From contig JAILIO010000139.1 of the NCBI GenBank assembly GCA_024695225.1, forward strand, positions 1 to 59,864: a DNA stretch of 59,864 nucleotides, written 5' to 3'. Below, one piece after another: positions 52,859 to 59,864 of the stretch (positions within the stretch are counted from its first letter, which is position 1; each line of letters begins with the position of its first letter). Made by a program: the position numbers and the translations under genes. Under the pieces are notes generated by a model. It worked only from the letters and a program-made list of their open reading frames with translations, was not told the origin of the DNA and ran no database searches. This DNA is from Lachnospiraceae bacterium. Lineage in GTDB: Bacteria; Bacillota; Clostridia; Lachnospirales; Lachnospiraceae.

Positions 52859-54561
52859 GGACACAGAGGGATGACAGATACCTCACGGTCATAGCTTCCA
52901 TCGCGGTGACGCTCTTCTGTGTTATCTTCACCATGTCCCGCTATGAGATCTACTATGACATGAATGATGATGTGCTGATAAAAGACATACTGGCCGGGGT
53001 TTACACCGGTATTCCCGAGGGACTGAACATCCAGATGCTCTCCCCCCTGTCTTTTCTGATCAGCCTGTTCTACCGCATGGCACCGACACCCGACTGGTAT
53101 GCGGTGTTTTTGCTTTTCACATTTTTTGTGAGCCTGTTTCTGGTGACGGAGCGGGTGCTTCTCATGGTGGACGGACTGCCTGCAAAGGCGGTGTCCTGCC
53201 TGGCGGTTGTCCTGTCTTACCTGGCCTTCTCGGCCTCCCGGGTGGTGTTCATGCAGTACACCGTGGTCAGCGGTTTTGTCATGTCATCTGCCATATTCCT
53301 TCTGTGTACGGAGAGCAACCTGAGGAGGCCCGGAGCCCTCATAAAGACAGGCTTCATGTGCGGCCTGGCCTTTGCCCTGAGGTCTGAGATGGCGCTCTTC
53401 CTTTTGCCCATACTCCTTTTGGGGGTGCTTTTCAACAGGATCATGCGGGGGGAAGGGAGCATAAAGAAGTACCTTTCGGACACGGGCCTTATCGCTGCTT
53501 TTGTCGCAGTCATCTTCTTCCTTTTGTTCTCCCTGGATGCCCTTTCCTATTCCGGGAAGGACTGGAGGGAGTTCAGGGCTTTTTTCAGGGCCAGGACAGA
53601 ACTCTACGACTATCAGCAGATCCCTTCCTGGAAAAGCGCCCAGGATATGTATGGGGAACTCGGGCTTGACAGCGCGGATGTGGAAGTCCTTAAAAACTAC
53701 AACTTCGGAATAGACGACAGGATCACCACAGATGTCATGTCCGGGGTTTCTGAGTATGCGGCGTCTTTAAAGCCGGGGTTTGCCGCAAGGCTTAAGGAAA
53801 CCTTTTACGTGTACTTCCGCCAGGTTCTTCCCGGGGCGGAATACAGGAATTCCACCTTCACCGTACTGGTGCTGTACGCTGCGGTCATTTACGGTTTTAT
53901 TGCAGACCGCAGGTATTTAAGGCTTCTCATGTGTCCGGCGCTCTTTGTCATAAGGTCTGCCCTTTGGCTCTATCTGATATATGTCAACAGGTATCCCGAG
54001 CGGGTCACCTTTTCCCTTTTCCTGGCTGAGGCCTTTGTCCTTCTGGCCATAGCCCTCACCATACTCAAAAACCAGAAAAGGGATAAGAGATTTACTTTTC
54101 TGGTTTACAGCGTGGTGTGCCTGCTGTCCCTTTTCCTTATGGTGCCGGTTTCCGACAGCGCAATCAGAAAGGAGATGCTTGAGAGGACCTATGACAATTC
54201 CGGGGACGATGCCATAAACGATTACTGCGAAGCCCACCCGGATGTTTTCTATTTTGAAGATGTATATTCCACGGTGAACTTCTCTGAGAGGATGCCCGGG
54301 GATACATTGGGACGCTGCCCCATGAACTGTGCTATAATGGGCGGATGGGCCTGCAAGAGCCCCCTTTGGGACAGAAAACTGAAGGGCTTTGGCATAGAAG
54401 ACCCCTTCGAAGCCCTTCTGTCCGGAAAGGCTCAGTTTATATGCAGGCTGGACCGGGATGTGGACTGGCTTTCCGATTTCTGCGCTTCAAGGGGATACAG
54501 GGTGAATGTCAGGCGCATAGCCGGGATAATGGGGACTTACGGAGTTTACAGGATTGAATGA
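52855..54561 (+). CDS. GT-C-like polytopic membrane protein
   Basis: 568 residues, about eleven helices. First outer loop EIYYDMNDDVLIKDILAGVYTGIPEGLNIQMLSPLSFLI: the NDD motif followed by a GxPE segment and a re-entrant-like stretch is common to a group of uncharacterised clostridial membrane proteins in glycan loci and fits the GT-C acidic-loop pattern. The C-terminal outer domain of about 120 residues ends with MGTYGVYRIE. The start overlaps the previous stop by four bases, with GGAGG 11 bases upstream. Substrate unknown. Confidence 0.65.
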   Translation: MRTQRDDRYLTVIASIAVTLFCVIFTMSRYEIYYDMNDDVLIKDILAGVYTGIPEGLNIQMLSPLSFLISLFYRMAPTPDWYAVFLLFTFFVSLFLVTERVLLMVDGLPAKAVSCLAVVLSYLAFSASRVVFMQYTVVSGFVMSSAIFLLCTESNLRRPGALIKTGFMCGLAFALRSEMALFLLPILLLGVLFNRIMRGEGSIKKYLSDTGLIAAFVAVIFFLLFSLDALSYSGKDWREFRAFFRARTELYDYQQIPSWKSAQDMYGELGLDSADVEVLKNYNFGIDDRITTDVMSGVSEYAASLKPGFAARLKETFYVYFRQVLPGAEYRNSTFTVLVLYAAVIYGFIADRRYLRLLMCPALFVIRSALWLYLIYVNRYPERVTFSLFLAEAFVLLAIALTILKNQKRDKRFTFLVYSVVCLLSLFLMVPVSDSAIRKEMLERTYDNSGDDAINDYCEAHPDVFYFEDVYSTVNFSERMPGDTLGRCPMNCAIMGGWACKSPLWDRKLKGFGIEDPFEALLSGKAQFICRLDRDVDWLSDFCASRGYRVNVRRIAGIMGTYGVYRIE

Positions 54562-54588
54562 CATTATGAAAAATACAGAGGCTGTCCT

Positions 54589-56823
54589 ATGAGACACGTG
54601 CTTACAAAATCCGAGGCTCTTCGCCTCATAATATGGATACTGGCTTTTGCGGCCATAGTCACGGTGTTTCCTTTGAGGATATGGAAACAGAACTTCGTGA
54701 CTTCGGCTGCAAATAAGGACACGGGTGAGGTATGGGAACTGAACGACAGGCACAATCTGGTCCAGTCCTTTGTCCCTATGTACGACCATCTGGATGCGGT
54801 GGAATTTCTCATCACGGATATGGAGCCCTACACCTGGATCGATGTGAGGCTCAAGGACAGTGAAGGACAGATCATCGTGGGTGAATCCATGGAGCACAGG
54901 GAAAATGATATCACCCTCCCCCACACCCTGAGGATAGATCTGAATGCCCGGGTGACTCCGGGAACCATCTATTTTCTGGAACTGTCCACCGGGATAATGA
55001 GCGAAGCTCCGGACGGCACATCCGGACTCTGCATCCTGAGCACCGGACCTGAGGAAGATCAGGAGACACCCCTTCCCGCCCTTGCCTCTGTGGACAGAAA
55101 CAGCGGTGAGGTGAAGCCTGCGGGGGATGACAATGCCCTGGTCATGGATTTCATTTACACCCTGCCCCTTGGAAAGGCGATAAGCCTTGCGGTCATGGCG
55201 GCCATATTCTGCGCTGCCTACTTCCTGACTACGGTGCTTAAGCTTCTGGAAAAGAAATACGGGGTCCTGGACACTCTGACCACATATTTTTCAGCTGCCC
55301 GGGCTGTCATATTGCCTGCTGTGGCCCTGTTCTCCCTGTATGCATTCGCCCGCTGTGTGGTGTTTCACAGATATTCGGTTCACCTGGACGACATACTGGT
55401 CTATGCCGCCGGGATCATCATATTCGACCTGGTGGTATTCTATGTCCTCTTCGGAAAGGGGCGGGACAGGCTGTACGCCGGGGAACTTGTGAGGACCAAC
55501 GACTGGGTGCCCGCAGATCTGGTGTTTATTGTCGCCGTGTCCGGTGCCATGTACTGGGGCATACAGTATCTGAACGGAGTGACTGACGCTTCCCACGGGG
55601 AGTCCATGAGAAATCTCCTCATATATTTTGCCGTCGCCATGGCATCCACATTTTTCGCGGGGACCTTTTCTCCAAGGGTGAAGATAAACCTGCCATACAC
55701 CGTGTTCACCGTGCTCTTCATGGCTGTGTGGGTGATAATGAGAAACGGCAGGATGTATCCTGTGGTCTTCTCCGTGATACTGCTTTTAAGCGCCTACAGA
55801 TATGTGTGCTGGAGCAGGAGAAAATATTATCTCAGAAACATTGCCCTTGCGGTGGTGCTGAATTTTGTGGTCTGCGCGATCTACTGTCTGATACACCGCC
55901 CCTATCTCTCATTTACCTTTGCCAGATATCCTTTTGTCTTTGCATCGGCAACGGAAGCTGCGGTCTATCTCACACTGGTGCTTGTGACAGCGGCGTCCCT
56001 GATGCTCAGGGAAGAGGGCAGGCTTCATTTTCTGCCCCAGACTCTTTTCGGGGTTTCCGCCGCTTATCTCATATTCACATCCTCCCGCACAGGCATTCTG
56101 ACAGCGGCCTTTACAATGGTGGTGCTGGTATTTGTCATGTGCAGGACTTCCCCGGGAAAGGTGTGCAGGGTGATCCTGATATGTCTCCTGACTGCCGTGC
56201 TGTCCCTGCCTGTGGTGTTCACGGCCCAGAGGATACTGCCTGCGGAGGCGGGGTCCCCTGTGGAGATAGCCTATGAGAAATATCCGGATGAGATACTGAG
56301 AGCGGACAATAAAGCCTCCATGTGGTATATAACCTTCGGACGATTTGTGCAGGTGTTTCTCCAGAAAATGGCTTCCGTCCCTGAATTCACCACAGATCTG
56401 GACTCCATAGACATCGTCTCCACGGATGTGGGATACATCCCGGAGGACCTTAGCGATGTGTCAAACGGCAGAGTGTTTATTTACTCCCTTTACGCTTCCG
56501 GAATAGAGATGCAGGGCCATGAGGGGATGGGGATCACCACAGCGGATGGTACCTACATCTATCACGCCCACAACATATATTTACAGGCCCTTTGGGACTA
56601 TGGTATCATTGTCGGAACGCTCTTTGCCCTCTGGATAGCATACACACTGTTCAGGGCTTTCAGGCGTGCTTGTAAGAGCAGGGACCGGGGATACGGTTTT
56701 GCCCTGGCGGTGGTGCTCATTTTTGTTGTTTCGGGATTGTTCGAATGGGTCTCAGATCCATGCAATCCCGTGTGTTTTGTGTTTATGCAGGCAGTCGTGC
56801 CTTTATTTGCCGATGAAGAGTGA
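54589..56823 (+). CDS. O-antigen ligase-like (Wzy_C) membrane protein with outer beta domain
   Basis: 744 residues. One helix, an outer beta-rich domain of about 150 residues (34-185), then about eleven helices. The late loop has TSSRTGILTAAF and, near residue 660, YIYHAHNIYLQALWDYGI, the HxHN-containing motif of the ligase/polymerase family (WaaL, Wzy, PglL). It takes a polyprenyl-linked glycan and joins it to an acceptor: another repeat unit, a lipid or wall component, or protein. Next to PglF-, PglC- and PglK-like proteins, a protein or wall acceptor is attractive but unproven. Overlaps the next gene by 11 bases. Confidence 0.75.
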   Translation: MRHVLTKSEALRLIIWILAFAAIVTVFPLRIWKQNFVTSAANKDTGEVWELNDRHNLVQSFVPMYDHLDAVEFLITDMEPYTWIDVRLKDSEGQIIVGESMEHRENDITLPHTLRIDLNARVTPGTIYFLELSTGIMSEAPDGTSGLCILSTGPEEDQETPLPALASVDRNSGEVKPAGDDNALVMDFIYTLPLGKAISLAVMAAIFCAAYFLTTVLKLLEKKYGVLDTLTTYFSAARAVILPAVALFSLYAFARCVVFHRYSVHLDDILVYAAGIIIFDLVVFYVLFGKGRDRLYAGELVRTNDWVPADLVFIVAVSGAMYWGIQYLNGVTDASHGESMRNLLIYFAVAMASTFFAGTFSPRVKINLPYTVFTVLFMAVWVIMRNGRMYPVVFSVILLLSAYRYVCWSRRKYYLRNIALAVVLNFVVCAIYCLIHRPYLSFTFARYPFVFASATEAAVYLTLVLVTAASLMLREEGRLHFLPQTLFGVSAAYLIFTSSRTGILTAAFTMVVLVFVMCRTSPGKVCRVILICLLTAVLSLPVVFTAQRILPAEAGSPVEIAYEKYPDEILRADNKASMWYITFGRFVQVFLQKMASVPEFTTDLDSIDIVSTDVGYIPEDLSDVSNGRVFIYSLYASGIEMQGHEGMGITTADGTYIYHAHNIYLQALWDYGIIVGTLFALWIAYTLFRAFRRACKSRDRGYGFALAVVLIFVVSGLFEWVSDPCNPVCFVFMQAVVPLFADEE

Positions 56824-58720
56824 CAAGGGGAAAAAGCCCATATTTAACGTAAAACTGCTGTACAGGCGTACTGCGCTGGTGATCTACGACATCATCAGCA
56901 TCATCCTGTCTTCGTATCTGGCTCTCATAATCAGATACGAGTTCAGTTTTGCATCCGTGCCGGAACATTTCCTGGAGCCGGTAAGGACCTTCCTGCCCTT
57001 CAGCGTTTTGGGAACCCTGATCATCTTTTATTTCTGCAGGCTCTATTCAAGCCTTTGGGCCTACGCCGGGGAGGCGGAGCTGCAGAACATCATAATAGGC
57101 AGCGCCCTTTCCGGGCTTCTCAACATGCTGGGCCTTCATTTCCTCATATACGACGGACAGTCCCAGGCTGTGCCCAAGAGCTGGTACGTGCTCTACATCT
57201 TCATCCTGATAGCCCTGGAGTTTTCCAGCAGGTTCTCCTACAGATTCCTGAGGAACCTGAAGCACAAGCAGGCCAACCGCATGAACAAGATATCCGTCAT
57301 GGTGGTGGGAGCCGGGGAAGCCGCAAATATAATCATAAAAGAGATAATAAATTCAAACTTCTCCACCATGCGCCTGAAGTGCATCATAGACGACGACAAG
57401 GGAAAGAAGGGCAAATATGTGCAGGGAGTCCGCATAGTGGGCGGCAGGGACTGCATTGTGAAGTATGCGGAGACCATGGATATCGATGAGATCATCCTGG
57501 CCATGCCCTCAATTTCAGGCTCCGAGAAAAAGGAACTTCTGGAGATATGCAAGCAGACCGGATGCAAGATCCAGTCGCTGCCCGGGATGTACCAGCTGGT
57601 GAACGGGGAGGTCAGCGTCTCAAAGCTCAGGGATATAGAGATCGAGGATCTTCTGGGAAGGGATCCGGTGAAGGTGGATCTGGATTCCATCCTGGGATAT
57701 GTCAGCGGGAGAAGGGTCCTGGTAACCGGCGGAGGCGGCTCCATCGGCAGCGAACTCTGCAGGCAGATAGCGGACCACAGGCCTTCCATGCTGATAGTTG
57801 TGGACATATATGAGAACGGGGTTTACGACCTTCAGCAGGAGCTTAAGAAGAAGCATCCGGATCTGGATCTGAAGGTGCTGATAGGCAGTATCAGGAGCGC
57901 TTCCAGGATGAACTGGATATTCGACCATTACCGGCCGGACATCGTCTACCACGCCGCTGCCCACAAGCATGTGCCTCTCATGGAGGATTCCCCGGAGGAA
58001 GCTGTGAAGAACAATGTCTTTGGGACCTTCAAGGTGGCCCAGGCCGCGGCCATGAGCGGGGTTAAGAGATTCGTGCTGATCAGCACCGACAAGGCGGTGA
58101 ACCCCACCAATATAATGGGGGCCAGCAAACGGATCTGCGAGATGATAGTCCAGACCTTTGACCACCATTACGACACTGAATTTGTGGCGGTGCGATTCGG
58201 CAATGTCCTTGGATCCAGCGGCTCCGTCATCCCTCTTTTCAGAAAGCAGATAGAAGCCGGGGGTCCGGTGACAGTGACCCACCCTGACATAACCAGGTTC
58301 TTCATGACCATACCGGAAGCCGTGTCCCTTGTGCTTCAGGCCGGGGCATACGCCCGGGGCGGGCAGATATTCGTGCTGGACATGGGGGAACCGGTGAAGA
58401 TACTGGACCTTGCGGAGAACCTTATCAAACTTTCCGGTTACAGAGTGGGGGAGGACATCCAGATAGAGTTCACGGGGCTTCGCCCCGGGGAGAAACTCTA
58501 TGAGGAGATACTGATGGACGAGGAGGGGATGAAGGAAACCCCTAACAAACTCATCCATATCGGCCGACCCATAGAGATCGATGAGGACCGGTTCTTCATG
58601 CAGTTAAAGGAACTGTCGGATTCAAGCCGTGTTGAGGGACAGGACATGAGACCCCTTGTCAGGAATATCGTCCCCACATATAAGTATAAGGGATGCGAGG
58701 AATGTACAGAAGATTCGTAA
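56813..58720 (+). CDS. Membrane UDP-HexNAc 4,6-dehydratase (PglF/CapD/WbpM type)
   Basis: 635 residues. Four N-terminal helices, a first Rossmann-like domain (ISVMVVGAGEAANIIIKEI) and the catalytic extended SDR: RVLVTGGGGSIGSELCRQI, AAAHKHVPLMEDSPEEAVKNNVFGT, ISTDKAVNPTNIMGASKR and VRFGNVLGSSGSVIP. In this branch the usual YxxxK tyrosine is replaced (MGASK), as in PglF and WbpM. It makes a UDP-4-keto-6-deoxy-HexNAc. These large enzymes normally retain C5 configuration, so it is not expected to replace PseB. ATG 56813 is preferred to the upstream codon at 56666, which lies deep in the ligase gene. Confidence 0.93.
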   Translation: MKSDKGKKPIFNVKLLYRRTALVIYDIISIILSSYLALIIRYEFSFASVPEHFLEPVRTFLPFSVLGTLIIFYFCRLYSSLWAYAGEAELQNIIIGSALSGLLNMLGLHFLIYDGQSQAVPKSWYVLYIFILIALEFSSRFSYRFLRNLKHKQANRMNKISVMVVGAGEAANIIIKEIINSNFSTMRLKCIIDDDKGKKGKYVQGVRIVGGRDCIVKYAETMDIDEIILAMPSISGSEKKELLEICKQTGCKIQSLPGMYQLVNGEVSVSKLRDIEIEDLLGRDPVKVDLDSILGYVSGRRVLVTGGGGSIGSELCRQIADHRPSMLIVVDIYENGVYDLQQELKKKHPDLDLKVLIGSIRSASRMNWIFDHYRPDIVYHAAAHKHVPLMEDSPEEAVKNNVFGTFKVAQAAAMSGVKRFVLISTDKAVNPTNIMGASKRICEMIVQTFDHHYDTEFVAVRFGNVLGSSGSVIPLFRKQIEAGGPVTVTHPDITRFFMTIPEAVSLVLQAGAYARGGQIFVLDMGEPVKILDLAENLIKLSGYRVGEDIQIEFTGLRPGEKLYEEILMDEEGMKETPNKLIHIGRPIEIDEDRFFMQLKELSDSSRVEGQDMRPLVRNIVPTYKYKGCEECTEDS

Positions 58721-59343
58721 AAAGATTGTTGGATATCCTGCTCTCAGGGACTGCGCTTGTTATCTTTTCCCCGGTGATGCTGATCACTGCGGCACTTGTC
58801 AGGGTGAAGCTCGGGAGTCCCGTGATATTCACCCAGGAGCGCCCGGGCTACAGGGAGAAGATATTTAAGCTCTGCAAATTCCGCTCCATGACAAGCGAGA
58901 GAGATGAAAAGGGAAATCTTCTCCCGGACAGCAAAAGGCTCACCCCCTTCGGCAGGAAACTCAGGTCCACAAGCCTCGATGAACTGCCGGAGCTGTTCAA
59001 CATATTCAAGGGGGACATGAGCGTTGTGGGACCCCGCCCCCTTCTGGTGTCCTATCTCCCCTGGTATACCGAAAGGGAGCGCCTCCGCCACACAGTCCGC
59101 CCGGGACTCACAGGGCTGGCCCAGGTCAGCGGGAGGAACCGGATCAAGTGGGATGACAGGCTCGAAAAGGATGCTGAATACGTGGAGAATCTCTCATTTA
59201 TGCTGGATCTGAAGATATTGTTTATGACAGTGGCCCAGGTCTTCCGCCACGAGGGCGTTGAAGTGGACACAAGTGAAGAGGGGAATCTGGCGGAAATAAG
59301 GGCGGCGAAGAAGAGAGAAAAAACCTCCGGGGGAGAGACCTGA
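58693..59343 (+). CDS. Short phosphoglycosyltransferase (PglC/EpsL type)
   Basis: 216 residues: one re-entrant N-terminal helix (KRLLDILLSGTALVIFSPVMLI) and the minimal catalytic domain with FTQERPGYREKIFKLCKFRSM, STSLDELPELFN, GDMSVVGPRPLL and RPGLTGLAQVSGRN, the monotopic phosphoglycosyltransferase family. It loads a (commonly diNAc-) sugar-1-phosphate onto undecaprenyl phosphate; coming right after a PglF-like dehydratase, a 6-deoxy amino-sugar is plausible. Overlaps the dehydratase by 28 bases; ATG 58693 and ATG 58702 are both possible. Confidence 0.92.
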   Translation: MRGMYRRFVKRLLDILLSGTALVIFSPVMLITAALVRVKLGSPVIFTQERPGYREKIFKLCKFRSMTSERDEKGNLLPDSKRLTPFGRKLRSTSLDELPELFNIFKGDMSVVGPRPLLVSYLPWYTERERLRHTVRPGLTGLAQVSGRNRIKWDDRLEKDAEYVENLSFMLDLKILFMTVAQVFRHEGVEVDTSEEGNLAEIRAAKKREKTSGGET

Positions 59344-59347
59344 GGGC

Positions 59348-59864
59348 ATGGACATTTATTTCCGGAAGGAATACGGATGCCTTTACGAGGAGGCTGAAGG
59401 CGGGGTCTGTGAGACCTTTGACTTTGATGACCCCCTGGGACATGTGAGGCATATGTTCATAAAAAGGCAGATAAAGGCAGCTCCCGGTTTTTACGACCTT
59501 GTGACCCCCTACGGATACGGCGGCCCTTTGATAACACAGTGCCCGGAGGAGAGGATACACTATGTCCCGGGAAAGGCAGTTGGGAATGCTTCGTCCGGCA
59601 AGGCAATGGGGAATGCTGTTCCCGGCAGGGCAGAGGGTGATGCTGCGCGTGGCAGGACAGCGGGAAATACAAGTCCTGACAAGGCGGCGGAGGATTCTCC
59701 GTCCGGCAGGGCAGAGGGTGATGCTGCGTCTGATATGACGGCGGAAAACAGAGACTGTGAGGACACAGGATCACCTGACAGAAGGCCCGGAAGTGAAAGG
59801 GAATACCCGGGGAGGAAGGCCCTCTCTGCAGCCTTTGGACAGGCCTTCAGCGAGTACTGCAGGG
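59348..59864 (+). CDS. FemAB/GNAT-like transferase, 3' end missing
   Basis: Reading from ATG 59348 (six bases after the previous stop) the frame stays open to the right edge, 172 residues. The start IYFRKEYGCLYEEAEGG and especially FYDLVTPYGYGGPLIT match the N-terminus of FemAB/BioF2-type N-acyltransferases, in which TPYGYGGP is a hallmark. Instead of continuing into the conserved domain, the chain enters six 9-residue repeats and a hydrophilic stretch (about residues 75-155), then resumes with a helix RKALSAAFGQAFSEYCR that again fits the family. Likely amino-acyl or acyl transfer to a sugar amine. The remaining two-thirds lie outside the window. Confidence 0.65.
   Translation, partial: MDIYFRKEYGCLYEEAEGGVCETFDFDDPLGHVRHMFIKRQIKAAPGFYDLVTPYGYGGPLITQCPEERIHYVPGKAVGNASSGKAMGNAVPGRAEGDAARGRTAGNTSPDKAAEDSPSGRAEGDAASDMTAENRDCEDTGSPDRRPGSEREYPGRKALSAAFGQAFSEYCR
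59570..59731 (+). repeat. 27-bp (9-codon) in-frame tandem repeat, six units
   Basis: Consensus GRAEGDAAS / GKAxGNAxP, six contiguous units, inserted into the partial FemAB-like gene. Units 3 and 6 are almost identical (GRAEGDAA). Confidence 0.85.

Noticed and set aside
56666..56812. Upstream extension of the PglF-like dehydratase
   Set aside because: It lies entirely inside the ligase-like gene in another frame; ATG 56813 starts the family N-terminus.
57620..58558. 312-residue minus-strand ORF
   Set aside because: Antisense to the catalytic SDR domain of the dehydratase.

Overview
The window looks like a chromosomal cell-surface glycan locus from a Gram-positive, Lachnospiraceae-like member of the Clostridia. 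The evidence is AGGAGG-type ribosome binding sites, frequent TTG and GTG starts, heavy use of AGG/AGA arginine and ATA isoleucine codons, sigma-A type promoters, and families typical of that group (Ig-like surface protein, DUF6056/DUF6077-like membrane proteins, membrane-anchored GH25 muramidase, Wzm/Wzt polysaccharide exporter). Species is not identifiable by eye. I see no rRNA, tRNA, CRISPR array, transposase or phage gene.

Layout. (1) 3-8832, plus strand: the end of a large Ig-like surface protein, a UDP-glucuronate 4-epimerase, three polytopic GT-C-like membrane proteins and a GT52/polysialyltransferase-like glycosyltransferase. (2) 8872-14742, plus: a promoter, then an SGNH lipoprotein, a carrier protein, an MBOAT acyltransferase, a membrane protein and a radical SAM/SPASM protein, closed by a strong hairpin. 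The carrier/MBOAT/SGNH trio resembles DltC/DltB/DltD without DltA. (3) 14790-24586: a FAD oxidoreductase (minus), a DUF6077-like membrane protein split into two overlapping ORFs (plus), and a divergent pair of membrane enzymes, each with a long acidic cytoplasmic tail: a degenerate SGNH protein (minus) and a GH25 muramidase (plus). Their promoters share one palindromic -35 hexamer. A GtrII-like gene follows. (4) 24805-41926, plus: a tightly overlapped operon with rfbA, rfbC, Wzm/Wzt carrying a carbohydrate-binding-like tail, a WbdD-like methyltransferase-kinase and two large GT2 enzymes. A second promoter then drives a phosphoglucomutase, two GT2 enzymes, a WcaJ-type phosphoglycosyltransferase and pseC. 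It ends in four tandem hairpin terminators. (5) 41913-47631: a small unknown gene and an aldo/keto reductase (minus), a lone GT2 (plus), then pseF-pseH-pseG (minus). (6) 47654-59864, plus: a PglK-like ABC flippase, GtrA, an acyltransferase, two GT-C-like proteins, an O-antigen-ligase-like protein, a PglF/CapD-type dehydratase, a PglC-type phosphoglycosyltransferase and the start of a FemAB-like transferase running off the right edge.

How it may work together (inference). Two lipid-linked glycans seem to be built here. One is rhamnose-containing and ABC-exported: WcaJ-type initiation, GT2 extension, possible terminal methyl/phospho capping read by the Wzt tail, export by Wzm. The other follows PglF/PglC/PglK logic, perhaps with pseudaminic acid, and is transferred by the ligase-like protein. 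The many GT-C-like proteins plus GtrA would add residues outside the membrane from polyprenyl-phosphate sugars, and the MBOAT module would acylate the glycan. RmlB, RmlD, PseB and PseI are not in the window, so both nucleotide-sugar pathways need genes elsewhere.

A recurring oddity is short tandem repeats: 30-40 bp units in several intergenic gaps, and in-frame 9-, 14- and 15-residue repeats inside three proteins.
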